From: Arthrobacter alpinus
GTDB taxonomy: Bacteria > Actinomycetota > Actinomycetes > Actinomycetales > Micrococcaceae
Direction: 5' to 3'
Assembly: GCF_001445575.1 (NCBI RefSeq)
Contig: NZ_CP013200.1
Coordinates: forward strand, 1,922,001 to 1,986,000
Length of the DNA stretch: 64,000 nt
The notes under the pieces are model-generated. The model had not been told where the DNA came from, ran no database searches, and worked only from the letters and a program-made list of their open reading frames with translations. This document shows, piece by piece, positions 51,903 to 60,649 of the stretch; position 1 is the first letter of the stretch, and every line of letters begins with the position of its first letter. The position numbers and the translations under genes were made by a program.

Positions 51903-52784
51903 ATGACTGTACAAAACGATCTGCTTTCCGCCGACCTCACCATGGGCACCGTGATGCTCAAGGTTGGCGACATGACACTAATGAGCAACTACTACCAGAA
52001 GGCCCTCGGGCTTGATGTGGTTGCCGAAGCCGACGGCGGCCAGTACTTGGGTCGCGGCAACACCCCGCTCGTGCACCTTCAGCCGGCCGGTGGCCTGCAT
52101 ATTCCCGGCCGCGGAGAGGCTGGACTATTCCATACCGCGTTGCTGTTCGATGATCAGGCGTCCCTGGCCGCCACCGTGGCTACCGCAGCCCAGTACAGCC
52201 CGCAAGCCTTTGCTGGCAGCGCCGATCACCTGGTGTCCGAAGCCTTCTACTTCACCGATCCTGAAGGCAACGGCATCGAGCTCTACTGGGACCGCCCCCG
52301 CGATGCCTGGACCTGGAGCAATGGCGAAGTTGACATGGACTCACTGGCCCTTTCACCCCAGCACTACCTGCAGCAGCACCTGACCGAAGAGGCTGTTGTT
52401 GGTCAGCGCCAGTCCGCTGCCGACATTGGCCATGTGCACCTGCAGGTTGGGGATATCAAGACGGCTGAATCTTTTTACGTTGACACGCTCGGCTTTGAGA
52501 AAACCTCTGGTTTCCATGGCCAGGCACTGTTCGTCTCCGCAGGCGGCTACCACCACCACATGGCCATGAATGTCTGGAATAGTCGCGGCGCTGGTCCCCG
52601 CAAGGACACTCTGGGGCTGGGTGAGGTGCTCATTCAGCTTCCGGGTAAGGACGACGTCGGCGCCTTGGCGCAGCGTTTGACTCACCACGGCATTGCCGTC
52701 GCCAACACCGGTGCCGAGCTCCGCTTTGATGATCCGTGGATGAACAAAATTCGCGTTAGTGTTGGTAGCGGACAGTCCGTCTAA
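51903..52784 (+). CDS. Two-domain VOC (glyoxalase/extradiol dioxygenase-like) protein
   Basis: The 293-residue protein has two vicinal-oxygen-chelate modules: residues about 12-135 (TMGTVMLKVGDMTLMSNYYQ ... FYFTDPEGNGIELYWDRP) and about 170-285 (DIGHVHLQVGDIKTAESFYV ... YHHHMAMNVWNS ... MNKIRVSV). Histidines and the terminal Glu in GIELYW suggest metal binding. It resembles CatE-type catechol 2,3-dioxygenase-like proteins of Bacillus, which degrade or detoxify catechols and quinones. The promoter carries palindromes, consistent with inducible control. Confidence 0.85.
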   Translation: MTVQNDLLSADLTMGTVMLKVGDMTLMSNYYQKALGLDVVAEADGGQYLGRGNTPLVHLQPAGGLHIPGRGEAGLFHTALLFDDQASLAATVATAAQYSPQAFAGSADHLVSEAFYFTDPEGNGIELYWDRPRDAWTWSNGEVDMDSLALSPQHYLQQHLTEEAVVGQRQSAADIGHVHLQVGDIKTAESFYVDTLGFEKTSGFHGQALFVSAGGYHHHMAMNVWNSRGAGPRKDTLGLGEVLIQLPGKDDVGALAQRLTHHGIAVANTGAELRFDDPWMNKIRVSVGSGQSV

Positions 52785-52845
52785 GTAATCAGCGGGCGCC
52801 CCGGCACCGGAAACGGGCCGGATCACCAACTTGAAAGGCTTCTGC

Positions 52846-53298
52846 GTGGCCAATTACTCTGAGTTCTTCATTGCCGACCATCACCAGGCAGTCGCTCGTG
52901 CCAAAGCGCGGCAGTCCGGAAAATCGCCCCAGATCGATGTGCCGGTACTGCCCACACCCGGACTGAGCGACTTTGAGATTGAAGTACTTGGCGAACTTGC
53001 CGTCAAGAAAGTCCATGCAACAGGTGTTGCTGCCGAGCTGAGCCTGGTCGACATTGAGCTGGACACCCTGTTCGCTGTTCCGGACGCGCTGTTGGAGGTC
53101 TTTGCAGAGCTCAATGCACCTGAAGATCCCGAAGAGGTCGTGGAGCTGGCTGCTCAGTGGGCTGCCGCCGAGGAGATGGAATCCACTCCCGAGGTCACCG
53201 AGCCGCTACTGCGCGCGCTCACCGCCATGGCTGCCGCTGCCCTCTCGGCCGCTGAGAACAACGCCAAGATGGGGCTGTTCTACTACTCCGCCGAGTGA
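52846..53298 (+). CDS. Hypothetical protein
   Basis: I do not recognise this 150-residue protein. GTG 52846 is chosen because GAAAGG lies about nine bases upstream and VANYSEFFIADHHQAV follows. It is acidic and Ala/Glu/Leu-rich, probably mostly helical, without signal peptide, membrane segment or cysteine. The neighbouring VOC gene ends 61 bases upstream, so the two may be co-transcribed. A compound repeat and a strong terminator follow it. Confidence 0.7.
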   Translation: MANYSEFFIADHHQAVARAKARQSGKSPQIDVPVLPTPGLSDFEIEVLGELAVKKVHATGVAAELSLVDIELDTLFAVPDALLEVFAELNAPEDPEEVVELAAQWAAAEEMESTPEVTEPLLRALTAMAAAALSAAENNAKMGLFYYSAE

Positions 53299-53326
53299 TC
53301 CCCAGCCGCTCCCACCGCTCGCAATC

Positions 53327-53430
53327 TCGCGGCGGGTCCCTCGCGGCTGTGGGCCCTCGCGGCGGGTCCCTCGCGGCGGGTCCCTCGCGGCTGTGGGCCC
53401 CCGCGGCGGGTCCTTCGCGGCTGTGGGCCC
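53327..53430. repeat. Compound tandem repeat of 14-bp (A) and 16-bp (B) units, pattern A B A A B A' B
   Basis: Unit A is TCGCGGCGGGTCCC and unit B is TCGCGGCTGTGGGCCC. They run without gaps: A 53327, B 53341, A 53357, A 53371, B 53385, A' 53401 (two changes) and B 53415 to 53430. The array is non-coding, between a stop codon and a terminator hairpin. Confidence 0.92.
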
Positions 53431-53442
53431 AGCCCATTTCGG

Positions 53443-53502
53443 AAATGACACCGATCCTGCTTCTTGATCCCGAGATCATGACGCGGGATCGGTGTCATTT
53501 TT
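53443..53502 (+). terminator. Strong terminator after the hypothetical gene
   Basis: A perfect 15-bp stem (53443-53457 with 53486-53500) closes a 28-base loop and runs into TTTTT at 53498-53502. It insulates the rpsP unit from upstream transcription. Confidence 0.88.
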
Positions 53503-53716
53503 GCGTTTGGGGCGGAGTTGAGCAGGCCATTTGTCAAACGTGGCCAGTAACACGTCGCCATGGGTAGAGATTATCTGGCATAATGGACAGGTACTCGATC
53601 CGCATGGCCCCTCTCTCCGTGTGATGATCCTGTCCTTAGAAGTCCGCCGCACGGCCCGCCCCACGGGAGCGTAAAACGGATTTCGTCCCCTTTTCGAAAC
53701 AGGAGTAACCACAAAA
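53503..53716 (+). promoter_or_regulatory. Leader and candidate promoter of the rpsP unit
   Basis: About 214 bases without a gene. An extended -10 element, TGGCATAAT, ends at 53584; no convincing -35 accompanies it. CAGGAG near 53700 is the ribosome-binding site for rpsP. No known leader RNA was recognised. Confidence 0.4.
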
Positions 53717-54124
53717 GTGGCTGTAAAGATTCGCCTTAAGCGCTTCGGCAAGATGCGCGCCCCGTACTACCGCATCGTCGTCATGGACTCACACTCAAAG
53801 CGTGACGGCCGTGCCATCGAGGAAATCGGTAAGTACCACCCCACCGAAAACCCGTCCTTCATCGAGGTCACCAGCGACCGCGCTCAGTACTGGCTCTCCG
53901 TCGGCGCTCAGCCGTCTGAGCCTGTTGCCAAGATCCTGAAGATCACCGGTGACTGGCAGAAGTTCAAGGGCATCAAGGGCGCCGAAGGCACCTTGAAGAC
54001 CAAGGCTCCGAAGGTAGCATTCGTTGCTCCTGAGGCCAAGAACGTTGTCATCAAGGAAGCCATCACCAAGAAGGCCAAGAAGGCCGACGAGGCAGAGGCA
54101 ACTGAGAGCACCGAGGCTGAGTAG
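53717..54124 (+). CDS. rpsP: Ribosomal protein bS16
   Basis: bS16 binds 16S rRNA early in 30S assembly. The protein begins (GTG) [20 protein letters not shown] and contains [14 protein letters not shown], diagnostic for the family. At 135 residues it is longer than typical (about 80-110) owing to a C-terminal Lys/Ala/Glu tail from about residue 105. It begins the rpsP-KH unit. Confidence 0.97.
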   Translation: MAVKIRLKRFGKMRAPYYRIVVMDSHSKRDGRAIEEIGKYHPTENPSFIEVTSDRAQYWLSVGAQPSEPVAKILKITGDWQKFKGIKGAEGTLKTKAPKVAFVAPEAKNVVIKEAITKKAKKADEAEATESTEAE

Positions 54125-54125
54125 C

Positions 54126-54368
54126 TTGCTGGCCGAAGCGCTGGAGCACCTGGTTCGCGGGATTGTTGACTCTCCCGAGGACGTCAAGGTGAGCGTCAAG
54201 AACAACCGCCGCGGGGAATCCCTCGAGGTGCGAGTTCATCAAGACGATCTGGGCCGGGTTATTGGCCGTCAGGGTCGCACCGCACGTGCATTGCGCACTG
54301 TGGTTGCTGCTTTGGCCAACGGCGAGTCAGTACGTGTTGACGTTGTTGACACGGACCGCCGCCACTAA
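54126..54368 (+). CDS. khpA: KH-domain RNA-binding protein (KhpA-type)
   Basis: The 80-residue protein starts at TTG 54126, one base after the rpsP stop (LLAEALEHLVRGIVDSPEDV), and contains a single KH domain with the GxxG loop in GRVIGRQGRTARALRTVV. Genes of this type between rpsP and rimM are conserved in many bacteria; KhpA in Streptococcus works with KhpB in cell-division control, and a role in ribosome or RNA metabolism is general. No khpB is in view. Confidence 0.88.
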   Translation: MLAEALEHLVRGIVDSPEDVKVSVKNNRRGESLEVRVHQDDLGRVIGRQGRTARALRTVVAALANGESVRVDVVDTDRRH

Positions 54369-54428
54369 CCTGCCCGGAGCTTGCGCAACTGCAAGGTTGC
54401 GTGAAGATTTTCAGCAGTGAAGCCAAAC

Positions 54429-54471
54429 GTTTGGCCCCGGCACCATAATGGTGACGGGGCCAAACTTTTTT
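54429..54471 (+). terminator. Rho-independent terminator between khpA and rimM
   Basis: An 11-bp stem (54429-54439 with 54455-54465) is followed by six T residues. It could allow separate control of rpsP-khpA and rimM-trmD. Confidence 0.92.
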
Positions 54472-54514
54472 CCCAATTTTTCAGCATTTAGTCAGCAATA
54501 ACTTAGGAGTTCCC

Positions 54515-55093
54515 ATGCAGGTCCAGGTCGCCCGGATTGGCAAGCCCCACGGCATCAAGGGTGAGGTCACCGTATTGGTCCTCACCGACGCCCCCGATTC
54601 CCGCTTTGCCGTCGGCTCCGAGTTCGTGGTGGAACCGGCAAAGCTCGGCATCTTGACGGTCAAGAGTTCGCGCTGGAACAAGGACATCTTGCTGCTGGGC
54701 TTTGAAGGCACCAACACCCGCAATGACGCGGAGTTGCTCCGTGGCGCCACCATGTTCTTCGAATCAGATGATGACGAGGACGACGACGCCTGGTACGAAC
54801 ACGAGTTGCTGGGCCTTGAAGTTCGGGTTGGCACCAACAAGGTGGGCAAGGTGACCGGGTTGCGGACCCAGGCCGTGCAGGACCTGCTCATCGTTGAAGA
54901 TACCGAAGGTGATGAAGTCCTGGTGCCTTTCGTCGACGAGATCGTCCCCGAGGTCAACATCGAGGAAGGCTATGTGCTGCTCACCCCGCCGGCCGGCCTG
55001 TTCACCGTCAACAAGGACGCAGCGGAAAACGATGAAAGCGGCGAAGCTGCCGATCTCGACGGTGCTGATGGTTCAAAAGGATCGCCCGAGTAA
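54515..55093 (+). CDS. rimM: Ribosome maturation factor RimM
   Basis: RimM assists 30S head assembly through contact with uS19. The 192-residue protein opens [18 protein letters not shown], has a middle acidic stretch ([20 protein letters not shown]) joining its two barrels, and ends its PRC-barrel with [21 protein letters not shown] further Asp/Glu/Gly-rich tail of about 25 residues follows. The stop overlaps trmD as TAATG. Confidence 0.95.
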   Translation: MQVQVARIGKPHGIKGEVTVLVLTDAPDSRFAVGSEFVVEPAKLGILTVKSSRWNKDILLLGFEGTNTRNDAELLRGATMFFESDDDEDDDAWYEHELLGLEVRVGTNKVGKVTGLRTQAVQDLLIVEDTEGDEVLVPFVDEIVPEVNIEEGYVLLTPPAGLFTVNKDAAENDESGEAADLDGADGSKGSPE

Positions 55094-55890
55094 TGCGGTT
55101 TGACGTTGTCAGTATCTTCCCCGAATACTTGGCCCCCCTCGATCTGAGCCTCATCGGCAAGGCCCGCACCGAGGGCCTGCTGGAGCTTGTGGTCCATGAC
55201 CTGCGCAGCTACACGGCAGATCGCCACCGCACCGTCGATGACACTCCGTATGGTGGTGGCGCCGGCATGGTCATGAAGCCGGAACCGTGGGCCATGGCCC
55301 TGACGGATATTGCCGCTTCTTCTCCCGCGCCCGACGGCGTATTGCCCACCTTGATTGTTCCCTCGCCTGCCGGTGAGGTATTCAATCAAGCGTTGGCCTA
55401 TGAACTGGCCGAGACCGAACACTTGGTCTTCGCCTGTGGCCGGTATGAGGGCATTGACGAGCGAGTCTTGGAATGGGCCGCAGATGATTACATTGTGCGT
55501 CCCGTCAGCCTAGGCGACTATGTGCTCAACGGCGGCGAAGTAGCTGTCTTGGCGATGGTGGAAGCCATTGGCCGTCTGGTGCCCGGCGTGGTTGGTAACC
55601 CGGAATCCCTCATTGAGGAATCCCACTCCGATGGCTTGCTCGAGTACCCGGTCTACACCAAGCCTTCTGTATGGCGCGATCGAGAAGTGCCGGACGTGCT
55701 GCTCAGCGGCAACCACGGCAAGATCGCTAAGTTCCGCAAGGAACTGCAATTGCGCCGCACCGCCGATCGTCGTCCTGACCTCATTGACGTTCTTGACGTC
55801 TCTAAGTTCAGCAAAGCGGATCGCAACGTCCTGTGGGAACTGGGGTACGCCGTCGTCGATGGTAAGGCAGTTCGCCGAGAAGACGACTAA
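55093..55890 (+). CDS. trmD: tRNA (guanine-37 N1)-methyltransferase
   Basis: TrmD methylates G37 of tRNAs with SAM and prevents +1 frameshifting. The 265-residue SPOUT protein shows [42 protein letters not shown] and the knot region [20 protein letters not shown], all typical. It is coupled to rimM by a one-base overlap and followed by a 250-base gap before rplS. Confidence 0.96.
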   Translation: MRFDVVSIFPEYLAPLDLSLIGKARTEGLLELVVHDLRSYTADRHRTVDDTPYGGGAGMVMKPEPWAMALTDIAASSPAPDGVLPTLIVPSPAGEVFNQALAYELAETEHLVFACGRYEGIDERVLEWAADDYIVRPVSLGDYVLNGGEVAVLAMVEAIGRLVPGVVGNPESLIEESHSDGLLEYPVYTKPSVWRDREVPDVLLSGNHGKIAKFRKELQLRRTADRRPDLIDVLDVSKFSKADRNVLWELGYAVVDGKAVRREDD

Positions 55891-56139
55891 AGTGTGAGGA
55901 AATCTCATGCCGGGGCCTGCCCTGATTAGCTTGACGGCCATCAATATGGCAAAATAAGTAGAAGTGCCTACTGGGCGCGCTCCTGCCACAGGGGGAGCGA
56001 TCGTCAACAGGGCGGCACACTGGTATTCCATCCATGGAATCCGGTCCAATTCTTTCGTTCTCCATGACTGGCCTCGTGCCGTCCGTGGAAAATGTGACAC
56101 AAAGCAAATGACCTGTGGCGTTTGTCTGGAGTGAGAAAA
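55891..56139 (+). promoter_or_regulatory. Promoter and leader of rplS-lepB genes
   Basis: TTGACG at 55931-55936 with ATAAGT 17 bases later (55954-55959) is a plausible promoter. CGCTCC (55978-55983) pairs with GGAGCG (55994-55999), a small hairpin in the leader. Ribosomal protein leaders that bind their own protein are known for rplS in other phyla; none was identified here. GGAG lies eight bases before the rplS ATG. Confidence 0.4.
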
Positions 56140-56499
56140 ATGCAGATTCTCGATTCTGTTGACGCAGCTAGCCTGCGCAGCGACATCCCCGCCTTCCGTG
56201 CCGGCGATACCGTTAATGTTCATGTGAACATTATTGAAGGTTCCCGCTCACGTGTTCAGCTGTTCAAGGGCTTCGTCCTGGGCCGCCAGGGTGACGGCAT
56301 CCGCGAGACCTTCACGGTCCGCAAGGTCTCCTTCGGCGTCGGCGTAGAGCGTACCTTCCCGGTACACTCCCCGGTTCTGGACAAGATCGAAGTTGTCACC
56401 AAGGGTGACGTTCGTCGTGCCAAGCTGTACTACATGCGTAACCTGCGCGGCAAGGCTGCAAAGATCAAGGAAAAGCGCGACAACCTCCCCACCAAGTAA
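56140..56499 (+). CDS. rplS: Ribosomal protein bL19
   Basis: bL19 lies at the 30S-50S interface. The 119-residue protein starts [20 protein letters not shown] and has [39 protein letters not shown] and [17 protein letters not shown], matching the family in full. ATG 56140 follows GGAG; an ATG 18 bases earlier is out of family alignment. The lepB gene begins 17 bases after the stop. Confidence 0.97.
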   Translation: MQILDSVDAASLRSDIPAFRAGDTVNVHVNIIEGSRSRVQLFKGFVLGRQGDGIRETFTVRKVSFGVGVERTFPVHSPVLDKIEVVTKGDVRRAKLYYMRNLRGKAAKIKEKRDNLPTK

Positions 56500-56516
56500 T
56501 AAAGGGGAGTCGCACT

Positions 56517-57203
56517 TTGGCTCAAGCGAAACGCCAGTCCAGGAAACTGGGCTGGCGTTTTGTTGTTCTCGCAGTAGTTATCCTCTTTATCTTCATGGCG
56601 TTGGTTCGCAATGTGTGGATGGATGTCTACTACATTCCTTCCGAATCAATGGAACCACTGGTCCTCACCGGTGACCGTGTGCTGGTCTCCCGTCTGGCTT
56701 TCACCAACAAGCCCATCGAACGTGGCGATGTGGTCCTCTTTGACGGCAGAGGATCATTTTTGCCCTTGAAATCCGGAGCAGGTCCGGTGGCTGACGGCAT
56801 TGTGGCAACTGGCCAATGGCTGGGCCTGGTGCCCAATGACAACATCTACGTCAAGCGCGTCTTAGGCGTTGCCGGAGACACCGTTAAGTGCTGTTCCTCG
56901 GATGGTTTGCTGGAAATTAATGGCGTCCCCGTTACTGAGAGTTACCTGTATCCCGGGGATGAACCCAGCGCGTTGACGTTCGAGGTCACTGTCCCAGAGG
57001 GTAAGTTGTGGCTTATGGGTGATCACCGTGATGTCTCGCTGGATTCGAGGTCCTTATTGGGCTCACCTGGCGGTGGTCTGGTTTCAACTAACAGGGTCAT
57101 TGGAACACCCGTCGCCACGGTGTGGCCATTGGGCCGGATACACATGCTGGACACTGATGCGGGGGCAAGCCCCAACGGCACAAGTAAAAGTGGCTTGCCG
57201 TAG
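56517..57203 (+). CDS. lepB: Signal peptidase I (first copy)
   Basis: Type I signal peptidase removes signal peptides from exported proteins at the outer face of the membrane. The 228-residue protein (TTG start) has an N-terminal membrane helix (FVVLAVVILFIFMALV), the catalytic Ser in YYIPSESMEPLVLTGD, the catalytic Lys in YVKRVLGVAGD and the box E-like MGDHRDVSLDSR. It ends with a short Ser/Gly/Pro tail. It is followed by a second, longer copy. Confidence 0.93.
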   Translation: MAQAKRQSRKLGWRFVVLAVVILFIFMALVRNVWMDVYYIPSESMEPLVLTGDRVLVSRLAFTNKPIERGDVVLFDGRGSFLPLKSGAGPVADGIVATGQWLGLVPNDNIYVKRVLGVAGDTVKCCSSDGLLEINGVPVTESYLYPGDEPSALTFEVTVPEGKLWLMGDHRDVSLDSRSLLGSPGGGLVSTNRVIGTPVATVWPLGRIHMLDTDAGASPNGTSKSGLP

Positions 57204-57298
57204 GCATCACCTCGGTAGTGGCCCCCTCTCTCCGTCCCGAGCTCTTGCCCGAGTGCGATCGCCCTTTCTGTGACCTGACTTTGCTAAGGATATAAACG

Positions 57299-58168
57299 TT
57301 GACGCAACACAGTGATCCCGAAGAAACCGATGAGCCGCACCCCACAGGGGGAGCCGATCCGGCTTCTTCAGATGAGCGGGTACGTCAAGATCTTCGGGCC
57401 CGCCATCTGGCGTCGGATCCAGCCGTTGAGGTGCCACTGACAACTGGTCAGCTGGTTGGTCGGCAGGCATTGGCGTGGGGCAAGGAGATCCTCACCATTG
57501 TGCTCATTGCCCTGGTGCTGTCCTTCCTCATCAAGACGTTCTTGTTTAGAGCCTTCTTCATTCCCTCCGGCTCCATGGAAAACACGCTTCAAATCAATGA
57601 CCGAATCTTCGTGAACTTGTTGGTGCCCCAGCCCATCGGCCTCAAGCGCGGCGATGTTGTGGTGTTCAAGGATTCTCAGGGTTGGCTCAGTGAAGAGCCC
57701 GTTGCTAACAAACCCTCAGGTTGGCTCAATGACGTCGCCACATTCATCGGTCTGGCACCGGACAGCTCCCAGCAGCACCTCATTAAACGGGTCATCGGCA
57801 TGCCGGGGGATAAAATCATTTGCTGCAACAGTGACGGCAAGCTCACTGTCAATGGCACTGCCATCACTGAGCCGTATCTCTTCCCCGGTGCGTCACCGTC
57901 GGACACAACGTTCTCCGTGACGGTTCCCGAGGGACACTTGTGGGTTATGGGCGATCACCGCAACAACTCCATGGATTCCCGCGCTCACAACAGTCTTAAT
58001 AAGACCGGATTTGTCCCCATTTCAGATGTTGAGGGCAGGGCGGTTGTCATTGCGTGGCCGCTGTCCCGTGTGGGCATCCTGGGCAACTATCCAGATGTGT
58101 TCGCCGATGTTCCGGATCCCCAAAGCGAAAGCGTCAGTTCCCCAACTCCCACTCCGGCAGGCCCCTAA
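57299..58168 (+). CDS. lepB: Signal peptidase I (second copy)
   Basis: This 289-residue enzyme (TTG start) has a hydrophilic N-terminal part of about 60 residues rich in acidic and Pro residues, a membrane helix (ILTIVLIALVLSFLIKTFLF), the Ser motif FFIPSGSMENTLQINDRIFV, the Lys motif LIKRVIGMPGDKIICC and MGDHRNNSMDSRAH. Two adjacent signal peptidase genes are common in this genus group; the two proteins differ mainly in their N-termini and tails. The stop overlaps rnhB as TAATG. Confidence 0.94.
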   Translation: MTQHSDPEETDEPHPTGGADPASSDERVRQDLRARHLASDPAVEVPLTTGQLVGRQALAWGKEILTIVLIALVLSFLIKTFLFRAFFIPSGSMENTLQINDRIFVNLLVPQPIGLKRGDVVVFKDSQGWLSEEPVANKPSGWLNDVATFIGLAPDSSQQHLIKRVIGMPGDKIICCNSDGKLTVNGTAITEPYLFPGASPSDTTFSVTVPEGHLWVMGDHRNNSMDSRAHNSLNKTGFVPISDVEGRAVVIAWPLSRVGILGNYPDVFADVPDPQSESVSSPTPTPAGP

Positions 58169-58851
58169 TGGCGGCAGCGGCTCCCACCCTTGACTGGGAA
58201 CGGGAGCTCGCGGCTCAGGGTTACCATGCGGTGGCTGGCTGCGATGAAGTGGGCCGAGGGTCTCTCGCTGGCCCCGTCAGCGTTGGTGTGGTCATCATCC
58301 ACCCAGAGACCGCCGTGGAGTTGCCCGGGGTCAAGGACAGCAAGCTGCTACGGATTCCCGTCCGCGAGGCCCTGGTACCGGCCATCATTGAATGGGCGGA
58401 CGCCAGCGCCGTCGGTCATGCAACAGCTTTGGAAATTGATGCGCTAGGACTCGTGGCCGCGCTACGGCTGGCCGGCACACGCGCCATGGCCCAGGCGGCG
58501 GCGTCGGTCATCCCTGACTTTGTGATTTTGGATGGAAACCAGGACTGGCTCTCCGTTCCGGTGCAGCGTGACTTCGACTTGTTCTCGGCGCATGAGCCGC
58601 AGGAACCAGAGGAAGCGCCGGCGCCATGGCGGCTTCAGACCCGTATCAAGGCCGATATGACGTGCATGTCGGTTGCTGCCGCTAGCGTCTTGGCCAAGGT
58701 GGAACGTGACGGCATCATGGCGGGGCTGGCGCAGCAGTTTCCGGCGTTCGGCTGGGACTCCAATATGGGCTACGGAACGGCTACGCACAAGGCTGCAATT
58801 GCTCAGTTTGGCCCCACCGACTATCACCGCCAGACGTGGCGGCTGCTCTAG
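58168..58851 (+). CDS. rnhB: Ribonuclease HII
   Basis: RNase HII removes RNA primers and misincorporated ribonucleotides from DNA. The 227-residue protein has AGCDEVGRGSLAGPVSVGVV with Asp/Glu metal ligands, ILDGNQDWLS with the next Asp, and IKADMTCMSVAAASVLAKVERD. The family pattern ends with YGTATHKAAIAQFGPTDYHR. A loop (HEPQEPEEAPAPW) is inserted before the KAD motif. Overlaps lepB by one base. Confidence 0.95.
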   Translation: MAAAAPTLDWERELAAQGYHAVAGCDEVGRGSLAGPVSVGVVIIHPETAVELPGVKDSKLLRIPVREALVPAIIEWADASAVGHATALEIDALGLVAALRLAGTRAMAQAAASVIPDFVILDGNQDWLSVPVQRDFDLFSAHEPQEPEEAPAPWRLQTRIKADMTCMSVAAASVLAKVERDGIMAGLAQQFPAFGWDSNMGYGTATHKAAIAQFGPTDYHRQTWRLL

Positions 58852-58935
58852 TTTTCACAGCCGCGTGTGCCACTGTGGCCACCGGCGCGCGTGCCCCGTT
58901 CGGTATCTTGGCCCCGCGTGATGGATGATGGAGGC

Positions 58936-59268
58936 ATGAGTGCTGAGGATCTGGAAAACTACGAAACCGAGATGGAACTGCAGCTTTACCGCGAATACCG
59001 TGACGTGGTGAACTTATTCAGCTACGTGGTGGAGACTGAACGACGTTTCTACTTGGCCAATCACGTTGATTTGCAGGCTCGCTCGGCAGACGGCGAGGTC
59101 TACTTTGACCTGACCCTGCAGGACGCCTGGGTGTGGGACGTCTACCGGACAGCACGCTTCGTGAAGAATGTCCGCGTGATCACGTTCAAGGACGTCAACG
59201 TCGAAGAGCTGATGAAGACCGATGATCTGCAGATCCCCAAGGACGGACAGCTGGGCAACTTCGGCTGA
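58936..59268 (+). CDS. DUF2469 family protein
   Basis: The 110-residue protein starts SAEDLENYETEMELQLYREY and continues YFDLTLQDAWVWDVYRTARF, which is DUF2469, found across Actinobacteria beside rnhB (Rv2901c in M. tuberculosis). Function is not known. ATG 58936 fits the conserved start, although the nearest GGAGG is only one base upstream; ATG 58921 would add five residues. A perfect palindromic terminator follows. Confidence 0.88.
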   Translation: MSAEDLENYETEMELQLYREYRDVVNLFSYVVETERRFYLANHVDLQARSADGEVYFDLTLQDAWVWDVYRTARFVKNVRVITFKDVNVEELMKTDDLQIPKDGQLGNFG

Positions 59269-59312
59269 TGCTCTAGGCTCTCCGGGCCTACCTTAACCCA
59301 CTAAACGCCTGA

Positions 59313-59356
59313 GGGAAGGTCGACGACGAAACGTACGTTTCGTCGTCGACCTTCCC
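59313..59356. terminator. Perfect 44-bp palindrome, bidirectional terminator
   Basis: Both 22-base arms are exactly complementary with no loop base spare, centred on ACGT|ACGT, and flanked by T-rich sequence. It lies between convergent DUF2469 and HxlR genes. Confidence 0.85.
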
Positions 59357-59380
59357 TTTGTTGCGGGTGGATTTAGGACA

Positions 59381-59758
59381 CTATTTTTGAGGGGGCTGTT
59401 TGGCGTCGTAATTCTCGCGGGCACTCATGATGGTAGGCATATTTTCCTTGGCCCACGTCTCCAGGGCAAGGACCGGTTGGGCCAAACCGGTGCCCGATTC
59501 ACTCAGCTGGTACTCCACGCGCGGCGGGATTTGGGCGAACATGGTGCGGCTGATCAGGCCGTCACGTTCCAGGCCCCGCAAGGTCTGCGTGAGCATTTTT
59601 TGTGATACCCCGTCCACCCGCTTAGCCAGCTCGGAAAACCTCAGCGGTCCCTGGCTCAAGGCACCCACCACGAGCACACTCCAACGGTCCCCGATTCGAT
59701 CCAGAACTTGCCGGGACGGGCAGTTGCGATCGTAAGGATCCCACATTGGCTGATTCAT
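59381..59758 (-). CDS. HxlR-family transcriptional regulator
   Basis: The 125-residue winged-helix protein begins MNQPMWDPYDRNCPSRQVLD with the conserved Cys13 of the HxlR/DUF24 family, some members of which (YodB, HypR, QorR) sense thiol-reactive quinones or disulfide stress. GPLRFSELAKRVDGVSQKM and RMLTQTLRGLERDGLI-like segments form the recognition helix and wing. It is divergent from an NAD(P)-binding oxidoreductase, which it probably controls through the repeats between them. Confidence 0.88.
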   Translation of the reverse strand: MNQPMWDPYDRNCPSRQVLDRIGDRWSVLVVGALSQGPLRFSELAKRVDGVSQKMLTQTLRGLERDGLISRTMFAQIPPRVEYQLSESGTGLAQPVLALETWAKENMPTIMSARENYDAKQPPQK

Positions 59759-59776
59759 TAGTCTTTTCTCCGCACT

Positions 59777-59836
59777 GATAGAACCCCCAGTCTATCAAAA
59801 GAAGTAACTAATGGTGTGTTACTCTCTTTTAGTAAC
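59777..59836. promoter_or_regulatory. Divergent operator region of the HxlR/oxidoreductase pair
   Basis: AGTAAC (59803-59808) and GTTACT (59818-59823) form an inverted repeat with a 9-base spacer, and AGTAAC recurs at 59831-59836. GATAG (59777-59781) and CTATC (59792-59796) form a second inverted pair. HxlR regulators bind such dyads near divergent promoters. Confidence 0.55.
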
Positions 59837-59882
59837 CAATTGGCGGGGCGTGGACATGAGCCACGGACAAGGAGTAATCAGA

Positions 59883-60527
59883 ATGGCAAAGATCAAGGTC
59901 ATCGGCGGAACTGGGTACGCCGGGAGCAACATTGTCCGTGAGGGCGTCAAGCGTGGTCATGAGGTGACGTCGCTGAGCCGCAACCTGCCAGCGAACCCTG
60001 TGGATGGCGCAACGTACCTCACCGGATCGGTGTTGGATACAGTCTTCTTAGCGCAGAGCGTTGCCGATGCAGATGTTGTCATTGAGGCGCTTTCTCCCCG
60101 TGGCGAGCTGGAGGGCAAGCTGGAAGACGTTGTGGCGGAATTGTTGCCTCTGGTTGCAGCAGCTGGTGCACGTTTGGGCATCATTGGTGGAGCGGGCTCC
60201 CTGCAGGTTGCCCCGGGAGGCCCCCTCGTCATGGATACCCCAGGATTCCCGGCTGAGATCCTGCCGGAGTCACGGACAGCAGGACGCCTGCTGGAGATGG
60301 CCAAGGCAGCCTCTGCCGAGCTGGACTGGTTCTATGTCAGCCCTGCTGGCGGCTTCGGAGCCTTTGCCCCCGGTGAAGCTACCGGGGCCTACCGCACAGG
60401 TGGTGACGTATTGCTCGTTGATGACGCGGGCAACTCCAACATTTCCGGTGCTGACTTTGGACTCGCAGTGATTGACGAGGTGGAATCTGCTGCCCATCGC
60501 AACCAGCGTTTCACCGTGGCTTACTAA
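59883..60527 (+). CDS. NAD(P)-binding atypical SDR-family oxidoreductase
   Basis: The 214-residue protein starts (ATG 59883, AAGGAG upstream) MAKIKVIGGTGYAGSNIVRE, an NAD(P)-binding Rossmann motif, with a DUF/NAD(P)H-binding (NmrA-like) pattern in GARLGIIGGAGSLQVAPG and LDWFYVSPAGGFG. Such proteins often accompany HxlR regulators and act on quinones or electrophiles; the substrate is not known. Confidence 0.82.
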   Translation: MAKIKVIGGTGYAGSNIVREGVKRGHEVTSLSRNLPANPVDGATYLTGSVLDTVFLAQSVADADVVIEALSPRGELEGKLEDVVAELLPLVAAAGARLGIIGGAGSLQVAPGGPLVMDTPGFPAEILPESRTAGRLLEMAKAASAELDWFYVSPAGGFGAFAPGEATGAYRTGGDVLLVDDAGNSNISGADFGLAVIDEVESAAHRNQRFTVAY

Positions 60528-60619
60528 CAACGGTGGCTAACTAACAACGGCTACTGGCGTTGCCACCTGATGCTGCTTATTATTCGGATTGACGATGGCC
60601 GAAAAGTGACAGGCCCAAA

Positions 60620-60649
60620 GTGCCCGGTCGGAATATTCCGGCCGGGCAC
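60620..60649. other. Near-perfect 30-base palindrome in the oxidoreductase-yraN gap
   Basis: GTGCCCGG and CCGGGCAC enclose a self-complementary CGGAATATTCCG with one T/G mismatch on each side. The 275-base gap (60528-60802) contains no gene I can support; the palindrome may terminate the upstream unit or bind a protein. Confidence 0.55.
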
